Of a stretch of DNA of 43,921 nt, positions 32,048 to 42,522 are shown in pieces. The notes beneath the pieces were generated by a model. It made no database searches. It had not been told where the DNA came from and saw nothing but the letters and a program-made list of their open reading frames with translations. The stretch covers positions 1-43,921 of the forward strand of contig JASBSJ010000046.1 of assembly GCA_030148985.1 (NCBI GenBank). The letters are read 5' to 3'. The position numbers and the translations under genes were made by a program. The DNA is from Sphingopyxis sp. (GTDB lineage: Bacteria > Pseudomonadota > Alphaproteobacteria > Sphingomonadales > Sphingomonadaceae). Numbering within the stretch: the first letter of the stretch is position 1; every line of letters starts with the position of its first letter.

Positions 32048-33415
32048 TCAGGCCACCACGCCGAACAGGTCGTGTTCGTCGGCATCCTCGACGACGACAT
32101 CGACGATGTCGCCGGCCTTCAGCGTCGCGGCGACGTCGCGCAGATAGACGTGGCCGTCGATTTCGGGCGCGTCGGCCTGTGACCGGCCCGTCGCACCGAT
32201 GCTGCCGTCCTCGTCCGCCTCGCCGACCTCGTCGATGATGACGGGGAGGGTGCGGCCGATTTTGGCCTCCAGCTTGGCGGCGCTGATCGCCGCGGTTTTT
32301 GCCATGATGCGCTGATAGCGTTCTTCCTTGACCTCTTCGGGCACCGGATCGGGCAGGGCGTTCGCCTGCGCGCCCGCGACGGGTTCGAAGCGGAAGGCGC
32401 CGACGCGGTCGAGCTGCGCCTCGTCGAGCCAGTCGAGGAGATATTGGAAATCGGCCTCGGTTTCGCCGGGGAAGCCGACGACAAAGCTCGATCGGATAGC
32501 GATGTCGGGGGCGATCGCGCGCCAGCTCTTGAGGCGTTCGAGCACCTTCGCTTCGTTCGCGGGGCGCTTCATGCGCTTGAGGACGCTCGGGCTCGCGTGC
32601 TGGAAGGGGATGTCGAGATAGGGTGTGAGCAGCCCTTCGGCCATCAGCGGGATGACCGCGTCGACGTGCGGGTAGGGATAGACATAGTGGAGGCGCACCC
32701 ACGGCGCGCGGCCTTCGCTGGTACGAAGCTGGCCGAGTTCGCGCGCGAGGTCGGTCATGTGCGCGCGAACTTCGCGGCCGTGCCACTGGCGCGGGTCGTG
32801 GCGGATGTCGACGCCATAAGCCGAGGTGTCCTGGCTGATCACCAGCAGTTCCTTCGTCCCTGCGGCGACGAGCTTTTCGGCCTCGCGCAGCACCGCGTCG
32901 ATGCGACGGCTGACGAGTTTACCGCGCAGGTCGGGGATGATGCAGAAGGCGCAGAGGTGGTTGCAGCCTTCGCTGATCTTGAGGTAGCTGTAGTGGCGCG
33001 GGGTGAGCTTCAGCCCGCCTTCGGGGACCAGATCGATGAACGGGCCCTGGGTGGGCGGCGCGGCGTCGTGGACGGCATCGACGACCTGTTCATATTGGTG
33101 CGCGCCGGTGACGGCGAGGACGTTGGGGAAGCGCGCGCGGATCACGTCGGCCTCGTTCCCCATGCAGCCGGTGACAATGACGCGGCCGTTTTCGGCCATT
33201 GCTTCGCCGATCGCCTCGAGGCTTTCTTCCTTCGCCGAGTCGAGGAAGCCGCAGGTGTTGACGAGCACGACATCGGCGCCGGCATAGTCGGGCGAGAGGC
33301 CATAGCCGTCGGCGCGCAGCTTGGTCAGAATCCGTTCGCTGTCGACGAGCGCCTTGGGGCAGCCGAGCGAAACCATGCCGACCTTCGGCTGGGTGGGGAG
33401 CGTTTTGACTGTCAT
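32048..33415 (-). CDS. rimO: Ribosomal protein S12 methylthiotransferase RimO
   Basis: A 455-aa radical-SAM methylthiotransferase that modifies Asp88 of ribosomal protein S12. N-terminal UPF0004 domain with three Cys for the auxiliary cluster: [28 protein letters not shown] and [10 protein letters not shown]. The radical-SAM motif is [22 protein letters not shown] domain closes the C-terminus ([20 protein letters not shown]). [12 protein letters not shown] separates RimO from the related MiaB. No partner gene is apparent; it is convergent with pitA and divergent from the DUF1761 gene. Confidence 0.97.
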   Translation of the reverse strand: MTVKTLPTQPKVGMVSLGCPKALVDSERILTKLRADGYGLSPDYAGADVVLVNTCGFLDSAKEESLEAIGEAMAENGRVIVTGCMGNEADVIRARFPNVLAVTGAHQYEQVVDAVHDAAPPTQGPFIDLVPEGGLKLTPRHYSYLKISEGCNHLCAFCIIPDLRGKLVSRRIDAVLREAEKLVAAGTKELLVISQDTSAYGVDIRHDPRQWHGREVRAHMTDLARELGQLRTSEGRAPWVRLHYVYPYPHVDAVIPLMAEGLLTPYLDIPFQHASPSVLKRMKRPANEAKVLERLKSWRAIAPDIAIRSSFVVGFPGETEADFQYLLDWLDEAQLDRVGAFRFEPVAGAQANALPDPVPEEVKEERYQRIMAKTAAISAAKLEAKIGRTLPVIIDEVGEADEDGSIGATGRSQADAPEIDGHVYLRDVAATLKAGDIVDVVVEDADEHDLFGVVA

Positions 33416-33500
33416 GATTGGCGGCGCGCATAGTCGATTTCGCGCCGCTTGTCACGCCCGGTGAGACGGGCCATGCTGCGCGCCGGTAGGGGAGAGCAAA

Positions 33501-33902
33501 ATGGCAAATCTGAGTTGGATCGCAATCATCGCCGCGGCGGCGGCGGGCTTTGTCGTGGGCGGCATCTGGTACGGTCCGCTGTTCGGCAAGGCGTGGATGG
33601 CCGAACATGGCTGCACCGAAGAGGAGCTGAAAGAGGGCAATTTCGTGCTGATTTACGGCGCGACCTTCGTGTTCAGCATCGTGTCGGCGATCTTTCTGGG
33701 GCATTTGCTCGCGCATTTCGGCGAGATGAGCATCAGATCGACGATGATGATCTCGGTCGGGGTCGCGCTGGGCTTTGTCGTTCCCGCAATCGGCACCAAC
33801 CATCTGTTCAGCCGCGCGAGCGTCAAACTGTTCGCGATCGACGCCGGCTATTGGCTGCTCTTTTATGCGGCGATGGGCGGGGTGTTCGTCTTCCTCGGCT
33901 GA
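33501..33902 (+). CDS. DUF1761 domain-containing membrane protein
   Basis: A 133-aa protein with four hydrophobic helices. The start ISWIAIIAAAAAGFVVGGIWYGPLFGKAWM-like segment (here LSWIAIIAAAAAGFVVGGIW) has the GGxWYGPLFG signature of DUF1761. It is followed by IYGATFVFSIVSAIFLGHLL, SVGVALGFVVPAIGTNHLF and YAAMGGVFVFLG. Function unknown. It is divergent from rimO. RBS: GGGGAGAG upstream of ATG. Convergent with the potassium channel gene, 12 bp apart. Confidence 0.88.
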   Translation: MANLSWIAIIAAAAAGFVVGGIWYGPLFGKAWMAEHGCTEEELKEGNFVLIYGATFVFSIVSAIFLGHLLAHFGEMSIRSTMMISVGVALGFVVPAIGTNHLFSRASVKLFAIDAGYWLLFYAAMGGVFVFLG

Positions 33903-33914
33903 AGGAGCGGCCGG

Positions 33915-34982
33915 TCAGGCGGCGGGAACCGAAGCCTCCTTCGCTTCGCAGCGAACGACTTCGACGATGAAATCGCCGCGCTCTAGCCGCTGCGCCTCGG
34001 GCTCCCAGAAGCCATGGGGCGTTCCCGCGCGATAGACGCGCAGCCCGCGGCCGCCGCTGGCAAGCTGGTCGAGGCTGCGCCCGACCTCTTCGGGGGCGAC
34101 CGGGCGTTCGCGAAGCTGGACGCGGCCGTCGATGCTGGCGAGGTCGGCCATATATTCGGCGACATGCGCGCCCTGCGCCGATCCGGCGAGCAGCAATCCC
34201 GTGAAGCTGACCGGGTTGATGACATTGTTCGCGCCCGCCTGCCGCGCGAGCAGTTCATTATCCTGCGCGCGGATGACGACGCTGATCGGCACCTTGGGCG
34301 CAAGGTGGCGCACGGTGAGGACGATGAGGATCGAGGTGTCGTCGCGCCCCGCCGAGACGAGCACCGACTGCGCCTCCGCCACGCGAACGTCGACGAGCGT
34401 GTCGTCGTTCGAGGCGTCGCCCGCGAGCACATTGCATCCGGCGGCCTCGGCCGCGCTGATCCGCGTAGGCGACTGGTCGATGACGACGATGCACGACGGG
34501 TCGGTGCCGCGCTGGATCAGTTCGTGGACCGCCTCGGCGCCGCTGACGCCATAGCCGAGGACGACGATATGGTTGGTGAGCCTGGACTGGATGCGGGCCA
34601 TACGCCATTTTTCCCATGTGCGTTTGAGGACGAAATTATAGGCGGTGCCGACAAAGATGAAGAGCACCGCGATACGGATCGGCGTCACGATCACCGCCTC
34701 GATCAGCCGCGAACGGTCGGAAATCGGCGCGATGTCGCCGAACCCCGTCGTGGTGACCGAGATCATCGTGAAATAGACGACGTCGAGGAAACTGATGTGG
34801 CCGTCGTGATGGTCGATCAGCCCGTCGCGATCGATCCAGTGGACGAGGATCACGATGCCGATGAGCGAGAAGGCGACGCCAAGCCGTGTAACGACATCGG
34901 CCCAGATCGGCCATTTGCTCGCGCGTTTGAGCAGGTTGATGCTGCCCTGAATATGCAGCCGGGGGTTGGTCCTTTTGCTCAT
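33915..34982 (-). CDS. Potassium channel with RCK/TrkA-N domain
   Basis: A 355-aa two-helix ion channel. A pore-lined membrane domain holds LGVAFSLIGIVILVHWI, a pore loop with selectivity filter TTTGFGDI and AVLFIFVGTAYNFVL. After that comes an RCK domain with Rossmann motif VVLGYGVSGAEAVHEL, as in MthK-type channels, and a C-terminal ligand-binding-like part. TTTGFGDI departs from the canonical TVGYGD but is common in bacterial channels. It would form a tetrameric inner-membrane K+ channel gated by a ligand on the RCK ring. Gating ligand not known. N-terminus is cytoplasmic. Confidence 0.92.
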   Translation of the reverse strand: MSKRTNPRLHIQGSINLLKRASKWPIWADVVTRLGVAFSLIGIVILVHWIDRDGLIDHHDGHISFLDVVYFTMISVTTTGFGDIAPISDRSRLIEAVIVTPIRIAVLFIFVGTAYNFVLKRTWEKWRMARIQSRLTNHIVVLGYGVSGAEAVHELIQRGTDPSCIVVIDQSPTRISAAEAAGCNVLAGDASNDDTLVDVRVAEAQSVLVSAGRDDTSILIVLTVRHLAPKVPISVVIRAQDNELLARQAGANNVINPVSFTGLLLAGSAQGAHVAEYMADLASIDGRVQLRERPVAPEEVGRSLDQLASGGRGLRVYRAGTPHGFWEPEAQRLERGDFIVEVVRCEAKEASVPAA

Positions 34983-35036
34983 CGCCGCCCTTGTGCCAAA
35001 GCCGGGCGGTCGTGACTAGCGGGTGATTGCAATCGA

Positions 35037-35161
35037 TCCTCCCTGTGCCGCAGGGATGGGGAGGGGGACCGTCCGCGTAGCGGATGGTGGAGGGGCCGCG
35101 CCAGTGCCCCTCCGTCAGCGCTCCGCGCTGCCACCTCCCCATCGCTGCGCGACAGGGAGGA
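35037..35161. repeat. MITE-like repeat family A, full copy 3
   Basis: 125 bp, same orientation as 12011-12146. The inner hairpin is CGTCCGCGTAGCGGATGG. It fills most of the gap between surE (stop 5 bp away) and the channel gene. Confidence 0.88.
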
Positions 35162-35166
35162 TTTCT

Positions 35167-35931
35167 TTAGCCAGCATAAGCGGCGCGGAGCGCGGCGAGC
35201 GAGGGATCGTGCGTCAGGTCGAGCTGGAGCGGGGTGACCGAGATGAAGCGGTCGTCGATCGCCTCGAGGTCGCTGTCGTGGCCGAGGCTATGTTCGATGC
35301 CGTGGAGGCCGAACCAGTAATAGGGATAGCCACGCGGATCGGTGCCCTCGACGATCGAGCCGCGGGCGTAGTCGTGGAAGCCCTGGCGCGTGACCCGAAT
35401 TCCCTGCACCTCGGCCGCGGGGATCGCGGGAAAATTGATGTTGATCAGCGTGCGCGGCGCCATGTCCATCGTCATCAGCGGAGCGAGCACCTTGGCGCCC
35501 CATTGTTCGGCAGCCTCGAACGGCACGCTGTCGCCCATGCCTTCGCGGGCATAGACCTGGCTCAGCGCGATCGAGCGGATGCCCGCGAGCGCGCCTTCGA
35601 TCGCCGCCGAGACGGTGCCCGAATAGGTGATGTCGTCGCCCAGGTTGGCGCCGCGGTTGACGCCCGAGAGAATGAGGTCGGGCTTTTCGGGCATAAGCTT
35701 GCCGATCGCCATCATCACCGAATCGGTCGGCGTGCCGCTGCACGACCAGCGCCGCGGCCCATGGTCGCGGATGCGCACCGGGCGCGAGAGGGTGAGCGAA
35801 TGGCCGGCGCCCGATTGCTCCTCGGCCGGGGCGCAGACCCAGATGTCGTCCGACAGCTGACGCGCGATCGCTTCGAGCACCGCCATGCCGGGGGCGTGAT
35901 AGCCGTCGTCGTTGGTGAGGAGGATGCGCAC
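35167..35931 (-). CDS. surE: 5'/3'-nucleotidase SurE
   Basis: A 254-aa survival protein SurE. The metal site is at the N-terminus: RILLTNDDGYHAPGM (Asp-Asp) and later SGVNRGANLGDDITYSGTVS (Asn). SLALSQ-type segment IALSQVYAREG follows. SurE removes phosphate from nucleoside 5'- and 3'-monophosphates and short polyphosphates, and helps survival in stationary phase. The true start is a GTG: MRILLTNDDG is where family proteins begin. It lies downstream of serS on the same strand with a 70-bp repeat between, the conserved serS-surE order in alphaproteobacteria. Confidence 0.96.
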   Translation of the reverse strand: MRILLTNDDGYHAPGMAVLEAIARQLSDDIWVCAPAEEQSGAGHSLTLSRPVRIRDHGPRRWSCSGTPTDSVMMAIGKLMPEKPDLILSGVNRGANLGDDITYSGTVSAAIEGALAGIRSIALSQVYAREGMGDSVPFEAAEQWGAKVLAPLMTMDMAPRTLININFPAIPAAEVQGIRVTRQGFHDYARGSIVEGTDPRGYPYYWFGLHGIEHSLGHDSDLEAIDDRFISVTPLQLDLTHDPSLAALRAAYAG

Positions 35932-35952
35932 GTTTCTGGTCTTTCTCTCTTC

Positions 35953-36022
35953 GTCATGCCGGACTTGATCCGGCATCCATTCAGCGGCGGCGTCATGGAC
36001 CCCGGATCAAGTCCGGGGTGAC
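35953..36022. repeat. Palindromic repeat family C (GTCATxCCGG type)
   Basis: 70 bp starting GTCATGCCGGACTTGATCCGG and ending CCCCGGATCAAGTCCGGGGT, in the gap between serS and surE. It shares the GTCAT...ATGAC/GTGAC ends with family B but has a different stem. Confidence 0.8.
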
Positions 36023-36028
36023 GATGAT

Positions 36029-37553
<1,525 letters not shown>

Positions 37554-37600
37554 TAGTTTGGTGGTCTGGGTTAGCCCCCCTGACCGCCAGTGGATTCGGT

Positions 37601-38767
37601 TCAGGCCGCGTCGGCGTTTTCCTCTGCCGCGGCGTCGTTGCGATTCGCTGCGCGGCGGCGTGCGACAAGTGCGGCGGCCGCTGCGCCGAACAATAGCAGC
37701 ATCGGCGGCGCGGGGACAGGGGTCGGGTCGCCCGACGAGCTGCTGGTGCTGCCGCCCGAGCTCGACGAAGAGGAGCTGGACGACGAGCTGCTGCTCGACG
37801 AGGAGGATGAGCCGGTGCTGCCGGTCGAACCCCAGCTGCTGCTGCCGCCGGTCGCGCCGGACGAGGTCGCGCCGCTCGACGTGCTGCTGCTCGATGACGA
37901 GGAGGAACTGCTGCTCGACGAGGAACTGCCCGATCCGCCCGAGGAGCTGCTGCTCGACCCGCCCGAGCTGCCGCTCGATCCGTTCGATCCGCCCGAGCTG
38001 CCGTGCGAGGAGGAGCCGCCCCAGCTCGAGCTGCCGTGGGACGATCCGCCTTTCGACGAACTGCCGCCCGACGAGGAGGAACTCGACGAGGATGATGAGG
38101 AGGAGCTGGACGACGAGCTTGACGAGGAACTGCTGCCGCCCGTCGATGTGGACGTCGACCCGCCCGAGGTCGAGGTCGAGCCACCCGAGGTCGAGGTGGA
38201 GCCACCGGACGTGGACGTCGAGCTGCCGCCGGTCGAGGTCGAACTCCCGCCGGTCGAGGTTGAACTGCCACCCGTCGAAGTCGAGCTTCCGCCGGTTGAG
38301 GTCGAGCCGCCCGACGTCGAGGTGCTGCCCCCGGTCGAGGTCGATGTAATCACGATGCTGCCGCTGCTGCCGCCCGAGCTGCCGCCGAAAAAGCCGCCGA
38401 AGAAACCGCCGCCGAAGCCGCCGCCGATCACGGTGACGCCGCCGCCGCTACCGCCGCCGCCTTCCCAGCCCGCTTGCGGGAAGGGGGCATAGGGGATCGG
38501 GGGCAGGGGGATCGTCTGCGTCACCACCTGCGTCTGCGGGGTCGCAGTGCGGATCACCTTTTTCGTCGTCACGACGCGGCGCACCCGCTTGACGGGTTTG
38601 CGCGCGGCGTGGCGCTTGCGCACAACCTTCTTGGGGGCGCAGGGCGAACATTTGACCGTCTGCGCACGCGCCGAGGGAACGTCGGCGACCTGCATCGCGC
38701 CGCTGCCCAGGATCGCGCCGCCGCAGGTGCAGGCGCAAAGTTTGGCGAGGGCCATTCGGACAGACAT
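37601..38767 (-). CDS. Extremely serine-rich PEP-CTERM-type surface protein
   Basis: A 388-aa protein. Signal peptide MSVRMALAKLCACTCGGAIL ... ARAQ; basic region KKVVRKRHAARKPVKRVRRV; a Gly-rich stretch GGGFGGGFFGGFFGG; then about 230 residues made almost only of Ser, Thr and Gly, with repeats such as GGSTSTS and runs of over ten Ser. C-terminal VPAPPMLLLFGAAAAALVARRR is a PEP-CTERM sorting signal for exosortase, in the VPAP form used by sphingomonads, with 14 further residues. It is probably exported, anchored and perhaps glycosylated. No exosortase is nearby. The start at 38767 is chosen from the signal peptide. The function is unknown. Confidence 0.85.
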   Translation of the reverse strand: MSVRMALAKLCACTCGGAILGSGAMQVADVPSARAQTVKCSPCAPKKVVRKRHAARKPVKRVRRVVTTKKVIRTATPQTQVVTQTIPLPPIPYAPFPQAGWEGGGGSGGGVTVIGGGFGGGFFGGFFGGSSGGSSGSIVITSTSTGGSTSTSGGSTSTGGSSTSTGGSSTSTGGSSTSTGGSSTSTSGGSTSTSGGSTSTSGGSTSTSTGGSSSSSSSSSSSSSSSSSSSSSSGGSSSKGGSSHGSSSWGGSSSHGSSGGSNGSSGSSGGSSSSSSGGSGSSSSSSSSSSSSSSSTSSGATSSGATGGSSSWGSTGSTGSSSSSSSSSSSSSSSSSSGGSTSSSSGDPTPVPAPPMLLLFGAAAAALVARRRAANRNDAAAEENADAA

Positions 38768-39195
38768 AGATATTTCTCTCTTTCCCGTTGCAGGTGCGAA
38801 GCGCCAACGACCCGGCACCCCCCATCACCTTTCGCTAAACGCAGAAAGGCCAAAGCTTTATGAATGCGGCAATTGCGTTAACCGCGTTTGCCTGTCCGAC
38901 AGTGGGAATTGACGTGTGAAATCAACCGAAAACACCGTGTCTGTGTCAAAATGAAACGGAAAAGGCAATAAATCTATGCGATTGGTTAAACTACGGACCT
39001 AAATGACGGCGCGCGAGCGGGGTGCGCGCCACCCCATCACGCGCCGGGAATCGCTGCCAGTTCATCGCTGCTTCACGCCATTTCGCTATCTGAGGCTTCG
39101 GCGCTTGTATCGTCGTAAGCGGCTGGTTATAGGCGCGCCACTCCCCGAGCCGCTTTGCGGTGCGCCGGTGACAGGAAAGGACGCGAGAGCCCCTC
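38768..39195. other. 428-bp intergenic region, no gene seen
   Basis: Divergent control region between the serine-rich protein gene and dksA. It is AT-rich around 38870-39000, with possible promoter hexamers in both directions but no strong pair. A run at 39090-39190 precedes dksA. I see no repeat of the families described here and no RNA gene. Confidence 0.6.
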
Positions 39196-39657
39196 ATGCC
39201 GACCAAGATTGCCGATGTTGGCGCAGACGCGCTTCGCGAAGCCAAATCCAATCTCGATTCGGACTATGTCCCGAGCGACGACGAAGAGTTTATGAACGAG
39301 CGGCAGCAGGAATATTTCCGCGGCCTGCTCGTTGCCTGGAAAAAATCGATCCTGTCCGAATCCGAATCGACGCTGGCGCATCTGCAGGACGGGCCGCTGC
39401 GCGAACCCGACCTCGCCGACCGCGCGTCGAGCGAGACCGACTGGGCGATCGAACTTCGCACCCGCGACCGGCAGCGCAAGCTGATCGCCAAGATCGACGC
39501 CGCGATCCGCCGCATCGACGAAGGCGAATATGGCTATTGCGCGGTAACCGGCGAACCGATCTCGCTCGCGCGGTTGCAGGCGCGGCCGATCGCGACGATG
39601 ACGCTGGAGGCGCAGGAGCGCCACGAGCGTAACGAACGGATTTCGCGCGAAGATTGA
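39196..39657 (+). CDS. dksA: RNA polymerase-binding transcription factor DksA
   Basis: A 153-aa DksA of the alphaproteobacterial form. The coiled-coil runs from about 35 to 110 and its tip has DLADRAS (D-x-x-D-x-A, needed to act at the secondary channel of RNA polymerase). The globular end has GEYGYCAVTGEPISLARLQA with one Cys in place of the four zinc-binding Cys, so it is a zinc-free type as usual for the group. With ppGpp it adjusts rRNA and amino-acid promoters. Gene has its own upstream region. Confidence 0.95.
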   Translation: MPTKIADVGADALREAKSNLDSDYVPSDDEEFMNERQQEYFRGLLVAWKKSILSESESTLAHLQDGPLREPDLADRASSETDWAIELRTRDRQRKLIAKIDAAIRRIDEGEYGYCAVTGEPISLARLQARPIATMTLEAQERHERNERISRED

Positions 39658-39746
39658 TCGCGCGCGTCCGCGCACCCCATTTACGTTTCGGCAACCGCGA
39701 GCCCCTAGATTCCGTGCCGCAACGATACGAAAATGGGGCGCGCACA

Positions 39747-40136
39747 ATGGATTCGCAACGACCGACAACATTGGACGAGGAGGTCGCGGCGCTGTCGCGC
39801 GCCGCCGATCGCGACAGCCTGTTCATGCAGGCCGAGCTGACGATCGCCGGGCGGCCCGAGCGCGTCACGGTGCGTGTGCGCAACCTGTCGCCGGGCGGGA
39901 TGCTCGCCGAAGCGAAGCTGGCGGTCCAGCCGGGTGCGGCGGTCGAGGTCGAGCTGCGCAACGTCGGTGCGGTCGCGGGGCGCGTGATCTGGGTCGGCGA
40001 GGGCAAGTTCGGCATCGCGTTCGACCGGCTGGTCGATCCGCAAGCGGTGCGCCGCCAGGTGGTGTCGGGATCCGATCTGCCGCCGCATCTGCGACGTACC
40101 GGGCCGATCGGCGGCCCCCTCTATCGCCGGCGCTGA
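39747..40136 (+). CDS. PilZ domain protein (probable c-di-GMP receptor)
   Basis: A 129-aa single PilZ domain. The core NLSPGGMLAEA matches the D/NxSxxG motif that binds cyclic di-GMP, with IWVGEGKFGIAF as the following beta segment. The second motif (RxxxR) is not clear: the N-terminal side reads AADRDSLFMQAELTI, so binding is uncertain. PilZ proteins carry c-di-GMP signals to motility or polysaccharide synthesis. The ATG at 39747 is used as the start; the longer frame upstream has no support. The stop lies in a strong hairpin. Confidence 0.82.
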   Translation: MDSQRPTTLDEEVAALSRAADRDSLFMQAELTIAGRPERVTVRVRNLSPGGMLAEAKLAVQPGAAVEVELRNVGAVAGRVIWVGEGKFGIAFDRLVDPQAVRRQVVSGSDLPPHLRRTGPIGGPLYRRR

Positions 40137-40171
40137 TGCGTCCCATGAGGGGCGACATCAGCCGGCGATAG
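40121..40171. terminator. Stem-loop between convergent genes
   Basis: CTATCGCCGGCGCTGATG (40121-40138) pairs with CATCAGCCGGCGATAG (40156-40171) except for a two-base bulge. The stem includes the PilZ stop codon. No T-tract follows on either strand, so it is a hairpin that may block transcripts or protect their 3' ends. Confidence 0.55.
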
Positions 40172-40180
40172 CGCTGGCGA

Positions 40181-40339
40181 TCAACCGATCGCGAGCATCT
40201 CTTCCTTGAGTTTCAGTTTCTGCTTCTTGAGCTGCGCAACCACGCCGGTATCGGGGGCGGGGCGGCGCTCTTCATTCGCAATTTTCGCATCGAGGTCCGC
40301 GTGACGGGACTTCAGGGTGGAAAGGTGCGACGTGCTCAT
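40181..40339 (-). CDS. YdcH/DUF465 family protein (copy 1)
   Basis: A 52-aa helical protein: MSTSHLSTLKSRHADLDAKI, then ANEERRPAPDTGVVAQLKKQ and KLKLKEEMLAIG. The LxxRHxxLDxxI ... LKKQKLKLKEE heptad pattern is the DUF465 family, thought to form a coiled coil. The ATG at 40339 is preferred because AAGGAG lies 7 bases before it; an upstream ATG at 40345 is too close to the same site. Function unknown. It is divergent from a second DUF465 gene, across about 120 bp. Confidence 0.85.
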   Translation of the reverse strand: MSTSHLSTLKSRHADLDAKIANEERRPAPDTGVVAQLKKQKLKLKEEMLAIG

Positions 40340-40462
40340 AGGCATTCTCCTTTTCGACTCGATGGGCAGGTCCGAGTAAATCACGAATCGGCCGCAATGT
40401 CGTGACGATTCGCTCAGCCGGTCCCCGTTGCGGACCAATGGTGAACGTGGCAGGGATGGCGC

Positions 40463-40660
40463 GTGAACCCCGAAGAGATCAGCCAGCGCCTCGAACTGCT
40501 CCGCATCGAGCATCGCGACCTCGATACCGCGATCATCGCGCTCGGCAGCGCGGCGGTCGCCGACCAGTTGCAACTCGCGCGGCTGAAGAAGCGCAAGCTC
40601 AAGCTGCGCGACGAAATCGCCTGGTGCGAGGATCAGCTGCTCCCCGACATCATCGCCTGA
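40463..40660 (+). CDS. YdcH/DUF465 family protein (copy 2)
   Basis: A 65-aa paralogue of the previous protein: MNPEEISQRLELLRIEHRDL, then DTAIIALGSAAVADQLQLAR and LKKRKLKLRDEIAWCEDQLL. It shares the RIEHRDLD...LKKRKLKLRDEI heptads. The start is a GTG. Two divergent DUF465 genes are usual at this place in sphingomonads, in the neighbourhood of dksA and DUF1465. Heterodimer formation is a possible but untested reason for the pairing. Confidence 0.82.
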   Translation: MNPEEISQRLELLRIEHRDLDTAIIALGSAAVADQLQLARLKKRKLKLRDEIAWCEDQLLPDIIA

Positions 40661-40769
40661 CGCCTGAGTCAAAGCGGGACAGCGTGGACGGCAAATTTCG
40701 TGGTTACCGCCATTGCCCGACGCGCGGCTGGCGTGGCATTCCCTATCCATGGTCGGCGGGCGAACGGAC

Positions 40770-41231
40770 ATGATGGCGCAAGGCAGGTCTGTGCAGCGCG
40801 CGCAGGTCGAAAATCTCTATGTCGAGGCGATGCTGCTCGCCGACGAGGCGCACGCGGCCTTTGCCGCGGAACGCGAGCGAGGCGTGGCGCGGGGAAGCGT
40901 GCTGAACGGCGACGCGCTCGCGCAGATTGCGCTGGCGTGCGAATCGCTGAAGACGACGACGCGGCTGATGCATATCATCGCCTGGCTGCTCCACCGCCGC
41001 GCGATGCTCGCGGGCGATCCGGGCGCGAGCGCGAACGACAGCGCGGCGCGGATCGGCGAGCCGGTGGCGGTCGACTGGGACTTGTGCGCAGGGTTTGACG
41101 AACCGCTTCGCCGGATCATCGCCGCAAGCGAGCGGTTGTTCGAACGGATCGCGCTGCTGGAAGCGGGCTGGGACGCACCTGCGGTCGCGCCGGTGCAGCA
41201 AATGCTGGCGCGGCTGGAAGCGCGGCTTTGA
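40770..41231 (+). CDS. rcdA: DUF1465 family protein, RcdA-like
   Basis: A 153-aa protein of the DUF1465 family, whose Caulobacter member RcdA is an adaptor for CtrA breakdown by ClpXP. Recognisable parts: RAQVENLYVEAMLLADEAHA, ALACESLKTTTRLMHIIAWL and a C-terminal RRIIAASERLFERIALLE. It is predicted as a helical bundle, as in the RcdA structure. Role in polar localisation or proteolysis of cell-cycle regulators is inferred from the family. The start used is the first of two ATGs (40770, 40773). Confidence 0.85.
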   Translation: MMAQGRSVQRAQVENLYVEAMLLADEAHAAFAAERERGVARGSVLNGDALAQIALACESLKTTTRLMHIIAWLLHRRAMLAGDPGASANDSAARIGEPVAVDWDLCAGFDEPLRRIIAASERLFERIALLEAGWDAPAVAPVQQMLARLEARL

Positions 41232-41277
41232 GGTTGGGGTGGGCGGCCGCCGACCGTTTTTGGACCTTTATCCCATC

Positions 41278-41353
41278 GTCATCCCGGCGAAGGCCGGGAT
41301 CTCACCCTCTCGGTTTACCGCACCGGCGAGATCCCGGCCTTCGCCGGGATGAC
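41278..41353. repeat. 76-bp palindromic repeat family B, copy 3
   Basis: Same 76-bp length and arms as the copies at 13635 and 14808. It fills the gap between convergent rcdA and DUF2332 genes. Confidence 0.88.
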
Positions 41354-41404
41354 GGATAAGAGAAGGTCGGGAATCCACCCTAAACCACTACCCGTGCCGC
41401 ACAC

Positions 41405-42484
41405 CTAACCCAGCCATTCCACCCACGCGCCATGCGCATGGGCGTGGGCGAGTTTGCGCGGGGCGGGGGCGGCGGGCCAGTGGCGCACGACGAGTTCGTG
41501 GTGGTGGACGGTGCGGTTCGCCTCGAGCGCGATCCACGCGAGCGGGCGGTCGGCGGTGGCGCGGGCGCCCGCGGCCTCCATTGCGGCGGTAACGCGCGCC
41601 TGCTGATCGGCGGGGACATATTGCCAGACGATCGAGTGCATCAGCGTCCGCGTCGTTCCGGCGGCCTGCGGCCTTGCCAGCTCGGCCTCGACGAAATCGG
41701 CGGCATTCGCGCGAATGAGGTGAGGCTTTTCGGCGTGCGCCGCGGCGATCGCGGCTTCCATGCGCGCGAAGCGGACGTCATGTTCGGGCCAGATATAGGC
41801 TTTGAGGCGCAGCGCCTGCGCAGGATCGGTGAGGTCGACGGGCGCAACGTCGCAGCCGTTGAGCCCGGCGAAAGCGATCCTGTGCATCGGCGGATGGTTG
41901 CCGCGCCAATCGGGGGCGAAGGCCATCGCGCCCGGCTGCGGCCCGACATGGACGCCGCCGAGGTCATAATGATAGCGGTCGATCATCAGATTGATCCCCG
42001 CGCTCGACCCGATTTCGAGGCAGTCGAAATGCGGCGGCAGACCCTGCTCGGCGAGCCAGAGCATCGCCGCGATGAAGTTCGACGAACGCCCCGCCTCGTT
42101 CGTCTGCGGCGGGCCGTCGAGCCAGGGGAGCAGCGCCGCCTCGTGCCGCGTCACCACTCCTGCGATGATTGCGGCATCATTGATGTCTTCGGCATCGGCA
42201 TAAATGGGGGCGAGTTCGTGCGCGACTTCGGAAAGGTGCAGCGCGTGAAAGCCGCCCGCGGCGCGCAGCGGCAGCGCGTCGGCGAGCGGCGGCCCCGGCC
42301 AGTCGGCAATGCGGCGCGCGAAGTCGCTCGCAGGCCGCCCCAGCAGGCCAGCTATCGCGGCGACGACGCGCGCGGTAATCGGGGCGTCGTTGGCGCGGCA
42401 ATAGGCCACCTGGTTTGCGAAGGCCGCGCGCACAGCGCCTTTCCCGGTGGCGTCGATTCCGGCGGGCTGGATGCGCTCGCTCAT
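41405..42484 (-). CDS. DUF2332 family protein (methyltransferase-fold)
   Basis: A 359-aa protein of DUF2332. The N-terminal helical part ([20 protein letters not shown]) is followed by a Rossmann-type segment [20 protein letters not shown] that looks like the SAM-binding motif I of methyltransferases, then RNTV-like DCDV ([20 protein letters not shown]) and a C-terminal barrel-like part. Catalytic function has not been shown for the family as far as I know. It is divergent from hisG with only 38 bp between starts, so both could share a promoter region. Confidence 0.85.
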   Translation of the reverse strand: MSERIQPAGIDATGKGAVRAAFANQVAYCRANDAPITARVVAAIAGLLGRPASDFARRIADWPGPPLADALPLRAAGGFHALHLSEVAHELAPIYADAEDINDAAIIAGVVTRHEAALLPWLDGPPQTNEAGRSSNFIAAMLWLAEQGLPPHFDCLEIGSSAGINLMIDRYHYDLGGVHVGPQPGAMAFAPDWRGNHPPMHRIAFAGLNGCDVAPVDLTDPAQALRLKAYIWPEHDVRFARMEAAIAAAHAEKPHLIRANAADFVEAELARPQAAGTTRTLMHSIVWQYVPADQQARVTAAMEAAGARATADRPLAWIALEANRTVHHHELVVRHWPAAPAPRKLAHAHAHGAWVEWLG

Positions 42485-42522
42485 TGCCCTTTTTCCCTTC
42501 GCCGCCTATGTGCGCGACGCTT

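Noticed and set aside
31804..32100. A 98-aa frame in the pitA/rimO gap
   Set aside because: It encodes the direct repeats twice, has no RBS and overlaps rimO.
37590..38492. Proline/glutamate/leucine-rich 300-aa frame opposite the serine-rich protein
   Set aside because: It is generated by the repeats read backwards. There is no signal peptide or RBS, while the minus-strand gene has a signal peptide, PEP-CTERM end and terminator.
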